Assembly: GCA_035558955.1 (NCBI GenBank) | Contig: DATMBX010000163.1 | Span: 1-26,274, forward strand | Direction of reading: 5' to 3' | From: DASVDE01 sp035558955 | GTDB taxonomy: Bacteria; Actinomycetota; Thermoleophilia; Solirubrobacterales; 70-9 | Length of the DNA stretch: 26,274 nt | Shown: positions 1-8,577 of the stretch, piece after piece | Layout of the letters: each line of letters begins with the position of its first letter | Numbering within the stretch: the first letter of the stretch is position 1 | Program-made: the position numbers and the translations under genes | The notes under the pieces: model-generated | Seen by the model: only the letters and a program-made list of their open reading frames with translations | Told to the model about the DNA's origin: nothing | Databases searched by the model: none

Positions 1-1201
1 CATGGGTCCACGATAAGGCCCGGGCGGCCCAGGCGGCGGAGAGACCGGCGACCGCGGCGAGCAGCAGAGCGACGCGCGGGTCGTAAGCCTGGGAGAGCCA
101 GCCGGCGAGCGGACCGCCGATCGGAGTCGAGCCGAGGAAGACGACCGAGTAGAGCGCCATCACCCTGCCGCGCATCTCCGGCGCGACCGCGAGCTGAAGC
201 GACGAGTTGATGCCGGCGGCGAAGGCGACCGCCGAGCCGCCGAGCAGGGCCAGCACGGGGATCTCCAGCGCCAGGCTCGGCATCAGCGCCGCCAGCAGGG
301 CGAGGACGCCGAAGGCGAGCGCGGCGGCGGCGATCAGGCGGGGACTGGTGCGGCCGTGCGCGCCGGTTGCCAGGGCGCCGATCACCGAGCCGACCCCCAT
401 CGCGCTGACCAGCGCCGCGTAGGCCGAAGCGTCCCCGCCGAAGCTGAAGCGGGCCAGCAGCGGCAGGATCACCTGGAAGTTGAAGCCGAAGGTGCCGACC
501 AGGGCCATCAACGCCAGCGGCACCGCCAGCTCCGGCGTCTCCCTGACGTAGCGCAGCCCGGCGCGGATCGCTCCCGGCTCTCGGTTGGCGGCGGGGGCGG
601 CCTGAAGTTGTTCCGGGCTCATCAGCCAGAGGGCGAGGATCATCACGCCGAAGGAGGCGGCGTTGACCGCGAAGCAGGGGGCGACCCCGGCCGTAGCGAT
701 CAGCACCCCGGCCAGGGCCGGCCCGGCGATCCGCGCGGAGTGGACGATGACGCTGTTGAGACTGACGGCGTTGACGACCCGGTCGGGGCCGACCATCTCG
801 ATCACGAAGCTCTGCCGGGTCGGGTTGTCGATCGCGTTGACGGCGCCGCGCACGAAGACCAGGGCGAAAACCATCCACGGCGCCACGGCGCCGGTCGCCG
901 TGACCGCGAGCAGGCCGAGGGCCGGCAGCGCCATCGCCGCCTGGGTGACCATCAGCAGGCGGCGCTTGGCGAAGCGATCGGCGAGCAGCCCGCCCCAGGC
1001 GCCGAACAACAGGATCGGCAGGAACTGGAGCGCCGTGGTCAACCCGACCGCTACGCCGCTGCCGGTCAGCTCGAGGATCAGCCAGATCTCGGCGACCATC
1101 TGCATCCAGTTGCCGGACAGCGAAACGACCTGCCCCGCGAAATACCTTCGGTAGTTGGGCACGGCGAGGGAGTCGAAGGAGCGGCTCAGCGCGGCGCTCA
1201 A
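1..1201 (-). CDS. MFS transporter, DHA3/EntS-like (3' end cut by window edge)
   Basis: A multidrug or metabolite exporter of the major facilitator superfamily in the inner membrane. The frame stays open to base 1, so the C-terminus is missing; about 400 residues are visible. N-terminal residues such as YRRYFAGQVVSLSGNWMQ and the loop GGLLADRFAKRR (the A-loop between TM2 and TM3) are typical of the MFS_3/EntS branch. About ten to eleven hydrophobic segments follow. An in-frame stop lies three codons upstream, so the start is probably TTG at 1201-1199, which overlaps the MarR stop (TTGA), with GGAAGG about nine bases upstream. This overlap means translational coupling to the MarR gene, so the regulator probably controls the pump. 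The substrate cannot be told from sequence. Confidence 0.9.
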   Translation of the reverse strand, partial: MSAALSRSFDSLAVPNYRRYFAGQVVSLSGNWMQMVAEIWLILELTGSGVAVGLTTALQFLPILLFGAWGGLLADRFAKRRLLMVTQAAMALPALGLLAVTATGAVAPWMVFALVFVRGAVNAIDNPTRQSFVIEMVGPDRVVNAVSLNSVIVHSARIAGPALAGVLIATAGVAPCFAVNAASFGVMILALWLMSPEQLQAAPAANREPGAIRAGLRYVRETPELAVPLALMALVGTFGFNFQVILPLLARFSFGGDASAYAALVSAMGVGSVIGALATGAHGRTSPRLIAAAALAFGVLALLAALMPSLALEIPVLALLGGSAVAFAAGINSSLQLAVAPEMRGRVMALYSVVFLGSTPIGGPLAGWLSQAYDPRVALLLAAVAGLSAAWAARALSWTH

Positions 1202-1650
1202 CGCCGCTCACCTTCCAGCATGCCCTCGAGGATGGCGGCGGCTCGTTCCAGCGCCTCGAGGTCCTCGGCCGGCAAGCCGCGCATGCGGCGTGCCAGGTAG
1301 GCGTTCTTGCGGCCGCGCAGCTTCCGCAGCCGCTCCCGCCCCGCGGCGCTGATGCTGAGCAGGGCGCTGCGCCCGTCGGCGGGATCGGGAGCGCGGTCGA
1401 TCAGGCCCGCCTCGTGCAGGTGGCGCAGGGTCCGCGTCGCGGTCGGCCGCTGCACCCGCTCGATCTTCGCCAGCTCGCTGGGCGTCAACGGCCCGTGGCG
1501 CTCCACCGTCGCCAGCGCCGAGGCCGATGTCGGCGTCAACTCCCCCACCGCGCCGGCCGCCTCCTGGCGCAACCGCCGAGAGGTGCGCACGATCGCCAGC
1601 CGCAAGCGAGCGGCGGAATCGGTGAGCGCGATGTCGAGTGTTTGCGTCAA
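1198..1650 (-). CDS. MarR-family transcriptional regulator
   Basis: A 150-residue winged-helix regulator of MarR size. The recognition-helix region (about residues 55-90, LTPSELAKIERVQRPTATR) and the wing with its DPADGRSALL turn (DxRxxxxxLT-type motif) are both present. The start is TTG at 1650; no ATG lies in frame upstream. It is the first gene of a two-gene unit with the MFS exporter, whose start overlaps this stop. A 7-bp inverted repeat lies six bases upstream of the start and probably is the autoregulatory operator, so the protein would repress itself and the pump until a ligand binds. The ligand is unknown. There is no cysteine, so thiol-based sensing of the OhrR kind is unlikely. Confidence 0.9.
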   Translation of the reverse strand: MTQTLDIALTDSAARLRLAIVRTSRRLRQEAAGAVGELTPTSASALATVERHGPLTPSELAKIERVQRPTATRTLRHLHEAGLIDRAPDPADGRSALLSISAAGRERLRKLRGRKNAYLARRMRGLPAEDLEALERAAAILEGMLEGERR

Positions 1651-1656
1651 AATGAT

Positions 1657-1676
1657 TAGCCTAGGTAATTAGGCTA
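1657..1676. promoter_or_regulatory. Probable MarR operator (inverted repeat)
   Basis: TAGCCTA, six bases (GGTAAT), then TAGGCTA: perfect 7-bp arms with dyad centres and total length typical of MarR-family sites. It begins six bases from the TTG start of the MarR gene and is AT-rich against a GC-rich background, so it probably overlaps the promoter (TAATTA on the minus strand may be the -10). MarR operators of this layout are well known; binding here is inferred. Confidence 0.6.
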
Positions 1677-1690
1677 GCAAACTATCTGCT

Positions 1691-1735
1691 TCCGCTGCGA
1701 CTTATCCCTGGCATACCGGGATAAGTCGCAGCGGA
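1691..1735. repeat. Family A palindrome, copy 1
   Basis: A perfect 18-bp inverted repeat (arm 1691-1708, starting TCCGCTGCGACTTATCCC) around a 9-nt loop, TGGCATACC, with arm 1718-1735. It sits five bases beyond the acs stop codon and upstream of the MarR promoter. The same arm core (CCGCTGCGA) and 9-nt loop recur at 10419-10465 and 19879-19923. There is no U-run, so it is not a standard terminator, though it could stop or protect the acs transcript 3' end. Confidence 0.85.
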
Positions 1736-1739
1736 GCGT

Positions 1740-3716
<1,977 letters not shown>

Positions 3717-3745
3717 CGCGCGCAACCTACCCCACTGAGGCAGGT

Positions 3746-3786
3746 GCAACGCAAAGAGCATCTATTGGATGTCTTTTGCGTGTTGC
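3746..3786. repeat. Imperfect hairpin between the NlpC and acs genes
   Basis: Left arm 3746-3762 (GCAACGCAAAGAGCATC) and right arm 3768-3786 pair with small bulges around a 5-nt loop. It begins five bases after the stop of the upstream NlpC gene and ends 30 bases before the acs start. No T-run follows on the minus strand, so it may be a weak terminator or an acs leader structure. Confidence 0.5.
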
Positions 3787-3790
3787 AGCG

Positions 3791-5014
3791 TCAGTAGCCG
3801 GAAGGGTGGCGGGCTATGAAGCCCGAGGTGCTGCTGACCGGAGAGGGATGCCAGCGCGGGCCGGCGCCGCCCGAGGTGTCGAAGGCGAGACCGGCGATAA
3901 GCACCCAGGCGTGGCCGGCGTTGGCGTAGACGGTGATCCACTGTCCCGGACCGGCCTCACCCCATGTGGAGAGGCCGGTCGAGTCGAGCGGGCTGGAGAG
4001 GAAGCCGCCGCCGTTGAGGGCGAAGCTGACCGCGCCCGAGCAGTCATAGCCGGGGGAGCTGAAGGAACCGTGTCCGCCGCCCCAGATGTAGGGGGTGGTG
4101 GCGATCGAGTTGGCGGCCTCGATCGCGGCTTGAACCGCCGGGGGCGCGCCGCGCGGCACGCTGGCCTGGCTCTCGGAGATGAAGTCGGCGGTCTCGCCGG
4201 GCGTCAGCGGGGCGGGCGCCGTCGCCGGAACGGTCGCGCCGGCGTTCGCCATCTGGGAGGAGATCGCGGCGAGGTTGTCGCTCAGCGCCTGCTCGCGGGA
4301 GGTCAGCGCGTCGAGCGCCCGCTGGCGCTCCGCTTTGGCCGCCTTCAGCTCGGCGAAGCGCGCCTCGGCCTCGTCGCGCGCGGTGGCAATCTGGCGCTCC
4401 TGGACGGCGATCGCGTCGCGAGCTTCCTCGATTTGCAGGCGGACCGCCTTCATCCGCTTCACCGCCGCCTTCGCCTCGTCGCGCAGGGCCTTGACCCGCT
4501 CGGCGACCGCGTTGTCGTAGTCCTGGATCTGGCTCAGATAGCCCGCGCGCGTGCTCATCTCCGACCAGCTCGCCGACTCCAGGACCACGTTCAACATGTC
4601 GGGGCTGCCAGACATGTAGATGTCCACGAGCCGCTCGCGCAGCACGACCAGCGCCCGCTGCAGCCGTGCCCGGACCAGTTCCAATCGATGCTTCTCGGCG
4701 GCAAGCTTCGCGGTCGCCCTGTCCAACTCAGCCTGCTTCGCCGCCAGCTCCTCCTCGATCGCCGCTTGGCGCCGGCGCAGAACCGAAACTTCGCCGATCA
4801 TCGAGTCGATCGCGGCGTTCTGCTCGGCGAGCGAGGCCTCCACCGCGCTCTGGCTCTCGCGCACGTCGTCGAGCTTGCTCTGCGCGGCGTCGTATCTCTC
4901 GCGCAGCGTCTCGGCCGGCGCACTGGCCGTGGCGACGACGAGCGCGCAGAGCGCGGCAAGAAGCGCCGCAGGCGGCAGAAGCCGCCTGGAATGGCAGGAA
5001 AGCGAGGCCCGCAT
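3791..5014 (-). CDS. Secreted NlpC/P60-like peptidoglycan hydrolase with N-terminal coiled coil
   Basis: A 407-residue exported protein that probably cuts peptide cross-links in peptidoglycan. Residues about 13-34 form a signal peptide or anchor ending near APAET. Residues about 37-125 and 160-255 are strongly heptad-like coiled coil, as in PcsB/RipA-type hydrolases held inactive until activated at division. The C-terminal domain has the catalytic Cys in YDCSGAVSFAL and a His in the AGHAWVLIAG strand; these are the expected Cys/His pair of the NlpC/P60 fold, although the spacing is diverged and a third polar residue is not obvious. A low-complexity Ala/Pro/Thr linker joins the halves. I see no good ribosome binding site before the ATG at 5014. 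It stands alone, with putative hairpins on both sides. Confidence 0.85.
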   Translation of the reverse strand: MRASLSCHSRRLLPPAALLAALCALVVATASAPAETLRERYDAAQSKLDDVRESQSAVEASLAEQNAAIDSMIGEVSVLRRRQAAIEEELAAKQAELDRATAKLAAEKHRLELVRARLQRALVVLRERLVDIYMSGSPDMLNVVLESASWSEMSTRAGYLSQIQDYDNAVAERVKALRDEAKAAVKRMKAVRLQIEEARDAIAVQERQIATARDEAEARFAELKAAKAERQRALDALTSREQALSDNLAAISSQMANAGATVPATAPAPLTPGETADFISESQASVPRGAPPAVQAAIEAANSIATTPYIWGGGHGSFSSPGYDCSGAVSFALNGGGFLSSPLDSTGLSTWGEAGPGQWITVYANAGHAWVLIAGLAFDTSGGAGPRWHPSPVSSTSGFIARHPSGY

Positions 5015-5054
5015 CGAAGCGGGTCAGGCTAACGAAGTCGCCGAATAATTGTTA

Positions 5055-5079
5055 GGAGTTGCTCATAACCTGCAACTCC
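5055..5079 (-). terminator. Possible terminator after the SHOCT gene
   Basis: An 8-bp perfect stem (GGAGTTGC / GCAACTCC) with a 9-nt loop lies ten bases beyond the stop at 5089 of the small SHOCT protein. On the minus strand it is followed by TAACAATTATT, which is A/T-rich but not a proper U-run. It could equally be upstream control DNA of the NlpC gene. Confidence 0.4.
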
Positions 5080-5088
5080 CGTTGCAGA

Positions 5089-5481
5089 TCAGGCGAAGAT
5101 TCTCGCCTTCGCCTTCTCGAACTCCTCGGCGGAGATCGCACCCTTCTCCTTCAGGTCGTTGAGCTTGTGCAGCTCGTCGGCGGGGGAGCTGCCGGCCTGC
5201 TCGCGGATGTAGGCGTCCATGTGCTGTTTGGCTTCCGCCTGCGCCTTGATCGTCCGGTCCCGCATCCCGCTGCCGCGCGCGATCAGGTAGATCAACGCCG
5301 TCACGAACGGGATGAAGACGAGGAACAGGACCCAGGCCGCCTTCGCCCAACCGGAGAGCTCGTGGTCGCGGAATAGGTCGCTGAGGATCGTGATCAGGAT
5401 CCAGATCCAGATCACGAAGAAGAAGATCTCCAAGGCGAGAAGCAGGGCCTCACCCAGGCCAAAGTCGGCGAGTGGGAGCAT
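5089..5481 (-). CDS. Small membrane protein with PLDc_N-like and SHOCT domains
   Basis: A 130-residue protein with two membrane segments (about residues 11-35 and 48-67) joined by a short loop containing DHELSGWAKAAWV, which matches the phospholipase-D N-terminal-like (PLDc_N) domain found in many actinobacterial small proteins. It ends in a short amphipathic SHOCT domain (LHKLNDLKEKGAISAEEFEKAKARI, seen in two halves as LHKLNDLKEKGAI and SAEEFEKAKARI). SHOCT tails are common oligomerisation modules. The ATG at 5481 is supported by AAAGGA six bases upstream; a longer frame to 5553 has no such support. The function is unknown. Confidence 0.88.
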   Translation of the reverse strand: MLPLADFGLGEALLLALEIFFFVIWIWILITILSDLFRDHELSGWAKAAWVLFLVFIPFVTALIYLIARGSGMRDRTIKAQAEAKQHMDAYIREQAGSSPADELHKLNDLKEKGAISAEEFEKAKARIFA

Positions 5482-5534
5482 GGCGTCCTTTCGATCGGTG
5501 ACTGGGTGCGGCAAGACGCCGCCGAGCCATCCTC

Positions 5535-6272
5535 TCACCCGAAGCGCCCACAAAACAACACGGCGGCCACCGAAGTCGCCAGGTTGAGGCTGGAGACGCC
5601 GGGGCGCATCGGGAGGCCGAGGCGAGCGTCGGCGCGGCTCAGCAGCCCGGGGCTGAGCCCGTGGCGCTCGGTGCCGAAGGCCAGGACGGCGCGTGGAGAG
5701 AGCTCGGCTGCGCGGATGTCGTCCCCCTCCGGATCGACAGCGATCAGCGCGCGGTCACCCTCGGGCAGGTCATCGATGCGCGCCACCGGCAGCGCGAAGT
5801 GCAGCCCGGCGGCGGCGCGCAGCGCTTCCGGGTGCCATGGGTCGATGCGTCCCGCGGTGAGGACTGCCGCCGCTCCGGCCGCGGCCGCGACCCGCACGCA
5901 GACGCCGATGTTGTTCATGCGGCGCGGGTCTTCCAGCAGGATGACGGGAGCCGGATGCGGATCGGCCAGCGCCGCGGCGGCGTCGACCGGAGGACGGCGG
6001 GCGACCGAGACGACGCCGGTGTGCGGGGCCTGCGGCGCAACCCCGGCCAGCGTCTCGCCGTCCACGGGAACGACGCGGCCGTCGAGCGAGCCCGCCAGGT
6101 CCGGCGCCAGGTCCGCCGCCAGCCGCTCCAGCTCCTCGGGGTCCACCGCGACGACCTCGACGATCTCGGCGCCGAAGCGCAGCGCGTGCTTGAGCGCGTG
6201 AAATCCCTCCAGGACCGCCAGCCCCGGATCCCCCCTCTGCCGCCGAAAGCGCTGAACCAAAGCCTCGTTCAC
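5535..6272 (-). CDS. SpoU/TrmH-family RNA 2'-O-methyltransferase
   Basis: A 245-residue SPOUT-class enzyme that would methylate a ribose 2'-OH in tRNA or rRNA using S-adenosylmethionine. The three SpoU motifs are visible: motif 1 MNNIGVCVRVAAAAG, motif 2 AFGTERHGLS, and motif 3 LPMRPGVSSLNLATSVAAVLF, the last two building the knotted SAM pocket. The N-terminal 100 residues resemble the substrate-binding domain of RlmB/TrmH types. Motif 1 lacks the usual Gly pair after the Asn, a small deviation. The start is GTG at 6272. On the minus strand TAACAT sits six bases before it, so the mRNA may be leaderless. It is transcribed divergently from the glnK operon, with 46 bp between. The exact target base is not predictable. 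Confidence 0.88.
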   Translation of the reverse strand: MNEALVQRFRRQRGDPGLAVLEGFHALKHALRFGAEIVEVVAVDPEELERLAADLAPDLAGSLDGRVVPVDGETLAGVAPQAPHTGVVSVARRPPVDAAAALADPHPAPVILLEDPRRMNNIGVCVRVAAAAGAAAVLTAGRIDPWHPEALRAAAGLHFALPVARIDDLPEGDRALIAVDPEGDDIRAAELSPRAVLAFGTERHGLSPGLLSRADARLGLPMRPGVSSLNLATSVAAVLFCGRFG

Positions 6273-6318
6273 CCCGCCATGTTAGGCTCGCGCGCGCTCA
6301 GCGACGGACGGAGGGGAT

Positions 6319-6672
6319 GTGAAGCTGGTGATCGGAATCGTGCGGCCGGAAAAGGCCAACGACGTGCTGGAGGCGCTCTATCGGGCGGAGGTCCGCGGCG
6401 TTTCGCTCAGTCGCGTGCAGGGGCACGGGGGCGAGCTGGAGCGGGTCGAGACCTACCGCGGAACGACGGTGAAGATGGGGCTCGCGGAGAAGGCGCGCTT
6501 CGAGATCGCCGTCTCCGATGAGTTCGTCCAGCCCACGGTCGACGCGCTCTGCGAGGGGGCGCGAACCGGCGAAGTCGGCGACGGCAAGATCTTCGTGGTG
6601 CCGCTGGAGCAGGCGGTTCGCATCCGCACCGGCGAGACGGACACCTCCGCCGTGACCCCGGTGGTGAAGTGA
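6319..6672 (+). CDS. glnK: PII nitrogen-signalling protein (GlnK-like, altered T-loop)
   Basis: A 117-residue PII protein that as a trimer senses ATP/ADP and normally 2-oxoglutarate, and plugs the ammonium channel encoded next to it. It aligns without gaps to E. coli GlnB through about residue 110. Arg9, Lys58, the B-loop TGEVGDGKIFV and the RIRTGE C-loop arginines are kept, so nucleotide binding should be intact. The T-loop differs: residue 51, the uridylylation Tyr, is Val; residue 39, the Gln that contacts 2-oxoglutarate, is Glu; residue 41 is Glu instead of Gly. Tyr46 and Arg47 are present. The start is GTG at 6319 with GGAGGGG just upstream; an overlapping ATG at 6317 is out of frame. 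The stop overlaps the amt start (ATGA). No glnD is nearby. Confidence 0.95.
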   Translation: MKLVIGIVRPEKANDVLEALYRAEVRGVSLSRVQGHGGELERVETYRGTTVKMGLAEKARFEIAVSDEFVQPTVDALCEGARTGEVGDGKIFVVPLEQAVRIRTGETDTSAVTPVVK

Positions 6673-7982
6673 TGAGCCTGCCGATCGCCGCAGCGGCCCA
6701 GGTCGACACCGGCGACACCGCCTGGATGCTCGTCGCGACCGCGCTGGTGCTGCTGATGACGCCCGCGCTGGGGCTCTTCTATGCCGGGCTGGTGCGCTCG
6801 AAGAACACCCTCAACACCTTCATGATGTGCATCGCGGCGATCGCGATCGCGACCGTCACGTGGGCGGCCGTCGGCTACTCGCTCGCGTTCGACGGCACCG
6901 GCGACCTGATCGGCGGTCTCGACTACGCCTTCCTGCAGGGCGTCGACTTCACGCCGCGCGACGGCACGACGATTCCGCATCTCGTCTTCTTCGCCTTCCA
7001 GGCGACCTTCTGCATCATCACCGTCGCGCTGATCTCCGGCGCCGTCGTCGAGCGGATGCGCTTCAGCGCGTTCCTCGTCTTCGCGGCGCTGTGGTCGGTG
7101 CTCGTCTACGCCGTCCTCGCCCATTGGGGCTTCGGCGGCGGCTGGCTGATGGAGGGCGGCACGCTCGACTTCGCCGGCGGCATCGCGGTGGAGATGGCGT
7201 CCGGATTCTCGGCGCTGGCGGCGGCGCTCGTCGTGCGCGCGCGTAAAGACTACGGCCGCCAGGCGCTCCTCCCGCACAACGCCATCTACGTGGTACTCGG
7301 CGCGGGCCTGCTGTGGTTCGGCTGGTTCGGCTTCAACGGCGGCAGCGGCTTCTCGACCGGGGACGCCAGCGTGCTGGCCTTCACGAACACACTGCTGACG
7401 CCTGCCTGCGCGCTGATCACCTGGTTCGCGCTCGATTTGATCCGGGGCAGGAAGGTGACGGCGATCGGCGCCGCGACCGCGATCATCGTCGGCTGCGTGC
7501 TGATCACTCCGGCCGGCGGCTTCATCAGCCCCGGCTGGGCGATGGCGCTCGGCTTCCTGGGAGCGCTGCCCTGCTACGCGGTGATCGTCTGGCGGCCCCG
7601 CACCCGCGTCGACGAGACGCTCGACGTGCTCGCCGCACACGGCATTGCCGGCTTCACCGGCATCCTCGCCATCGGCCTCGTCGCCCAGATCACCTGGAAC
7701 GGCGTCGCCGACGGCATCTTCTACGGCAACGCCGCCCAGCTCTGGGACCAGGCGCTGGCCGCGATCGCCACACCCGCCTACGCCTTCGGGATGACCTTCG
7801 TGCTCCTGAAGCTGATCGGGCTCGTGATGCCGCTGCGCGCCAGCGAGCACGACGAAGCCGTGGGAATGGACGTCGTCCAACACGGCGAGGAGGCCTACGT
7901 CACCGGCGAAGGCGCAATCTTGGTCATCCCCGACGGCCCGGGCGAGAAGGACAAAGAAGTTCCGGTCGCCAACCCGGTCTAA
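6672..7982 (+). CDS. amt: Ammonium transporter (Amt family) with Glu at first twin-His position
   Basis: A 436-residue inner-membrane ammonium channel with about eleven membrane segments after a short N-terminus. Conserved features are FYAGLVRSKN (TM1 end), the VERMRF loop, D166 in TLDFAGG, the FGFNGGS motif and H323 in AAHGIAGFTG, the second pore histidine. The first pore histidine (E. coli AmtB H168, in VVHINA) is replaced by Glu174 in the context AVEMAS; the codon is GAG. The C-terminal tail contains GMDVVQHGEEAYV, the usual regulatory helix contacting PII, then an extra acidic stretch. ATG at 6672 overlaps the glnK stop, so the two are co-translated. A long family B hairpin follows the stop. 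The alternative GTG at 6669 would add one residue. Confidence 0.96.
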   Translation: MSLPIAAAAQVDTGDTAWMLVATALVLLMTPALGLFYAGLVRSKNTLNTFMMCIAAIAIATVTWAAVGYSLAFDGTGDLIGGLDYAFLQGVDFTPRDGTTIPHLVFFAFQATFCIITVALISGAVVERMRFSAFLVFAALWSVLVYAVLAHWGFGGGWLMEGGTLDFAGGIAVEMASGFSALAAALVVRARKDYGRQALLPHNAIYVVLGAGLLWFGWFGFNGGSGFSTGDASVLAFTNTLLTPACALITWFALDLIRGRKVTAIGAATAIIVGCVLITPAGGFISPGWAMALGFLGALPCYAVIVWRPRTRVDETLDVLAAHGIAGFTGILAIGLVAQITWNGVADGIFYGNAAQLWDQALAAIATPAYAFGMTFVLLKLIGLVMPLRASEHDEAVGMDVVQHGEEAYVTGEGAILVIPDGPGEKDKEVPVANPV

Positions 7983-7995
7983 CCGGCTGTCTCAA

Positions 7996-8104
7996 GGGCC
8001 ATCCCGGTAGGGGTGGAGCGTCTTGTACTTTTTCGCTGCAGCGATTGCGGCGAGCCGGAGACGCTCCTCGAAAAAGTTAAGCGGAACCCCTGCCGGGATG
8101 GCCC
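7996..8104. repeat. Family B long bulged hairpin, copy 1
   Basis: Outer arms 7996-8014 and 8086-8104 pair over 19 bp with one T/G wobble. Inner arms 8027-8035 (ACTTTTTCG) and 8069-8077 (CGAAAAAGT) pair perfectly. Between them GGAGCGTCTTGT and TAAGCGGA can form CG/CTT pairs to AAGCG, leaving small internal loops. The centre (8036-8068) is variable. It fills the gap between the amt stop and the convergent rrf2 stop and ends one base before the latter. It may act as a two-way terminator or 3'-end stabiliser. Confidence 0.85.
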
Positions 8105-8560
8105 CTAACGAGCAACCCAGGCATCCGGTGAGCCCGTCAAGTGCTCGACCACAGGCGGCAGCTCGCCGCTGACCAGGTCGGCCAGCGTCACCTGCTCGAC
8201 GACCTGGCGGAGGCTGGCGCGGACCGCGATCCAGACCTCCTGCAGGTGCACGGCGTTGCCGCGATACTCGATCGACTCCGGAGGCGAAGACTGGACGTGG
8301 GCGATCGGGCCCTCGACCGCGCGGACGATCTCGGCGATCGTGATGTCGTCGGCGGGCCGGGCGAGCCAGTAGCCGCCCTTGGCGCCCCGACGCGCCCGCA
8401 CGATCCCGGCGTGCTTCAACTCCAGCAGGATGTGCTCGAGGAACTGCAGCGGGATGTCCTGCGCTTCGGCGAGCCGCTCGCCCTTTACGGGGCCTTCGCC
8501 GGCCGCAGCCAGCTCGGCTGCGGCGCGAACGGCGTAGTCGGCCTTGGCGGAAACGCGCAT
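8105..8560 (-). CDS. Rrf2-family transcriptional regulator without Fe-S cysteines
   Basis: A 151-residue Rrf2-type winged-helix protein. The N-terminus (MRVSAKADYAVRAAAELA), the recognition helix with PLQFLEHILLELKHAGIV, and the wing RGAKGGYWLARP are characteristic. It contains no cysteine at all, so it cannot hold the iron-sulfur cluster used by IscR, NsrR or RirA. The C-terminal part (VWIAVRASLRQVVEQVTLADL) resembles CymR, the cysteine-metabolism repressor of Firmicutes, which also lacks the cluster and works through the partner CysK. It lies 17 bp after the TauE/SafE gene on the same strand, so the two are probably co-transcribed, and a sulfur-related role is a reasonable inference. No clear ribosome binding site precedes the ATG. 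Confidence 0.9.
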   Translation of the reverse strand: MRVSAKADYAVRAAAELAAAGEGPVKGERLAEAQDIPLQFLEHILLELKHAGIVRARRGAKGGYWLARPADDITIAEIVRAVEGPIAHVQSSPPESIEYRGNAVHLQEVWIAVRASLRQVVEQVTLADLVSGELPPVVEHLTGSPDAWVAR

Positions 8561-8577
8561 CGTGGCTAGTTAATCAG

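Noticed and set aside
1691..1735. Classical Rho-independent terminators at the family A sites
   Set aside because: The stems are long and GC-rich, but none is followed by a U-run on either strand.
6453..7883. 476-codon minus-strand open frame opposite glnK and amt
   Set aside because: It is the antisense of two clear genes, and its composition (Asp, Arg, Gln, His) is that of a shadow frame.
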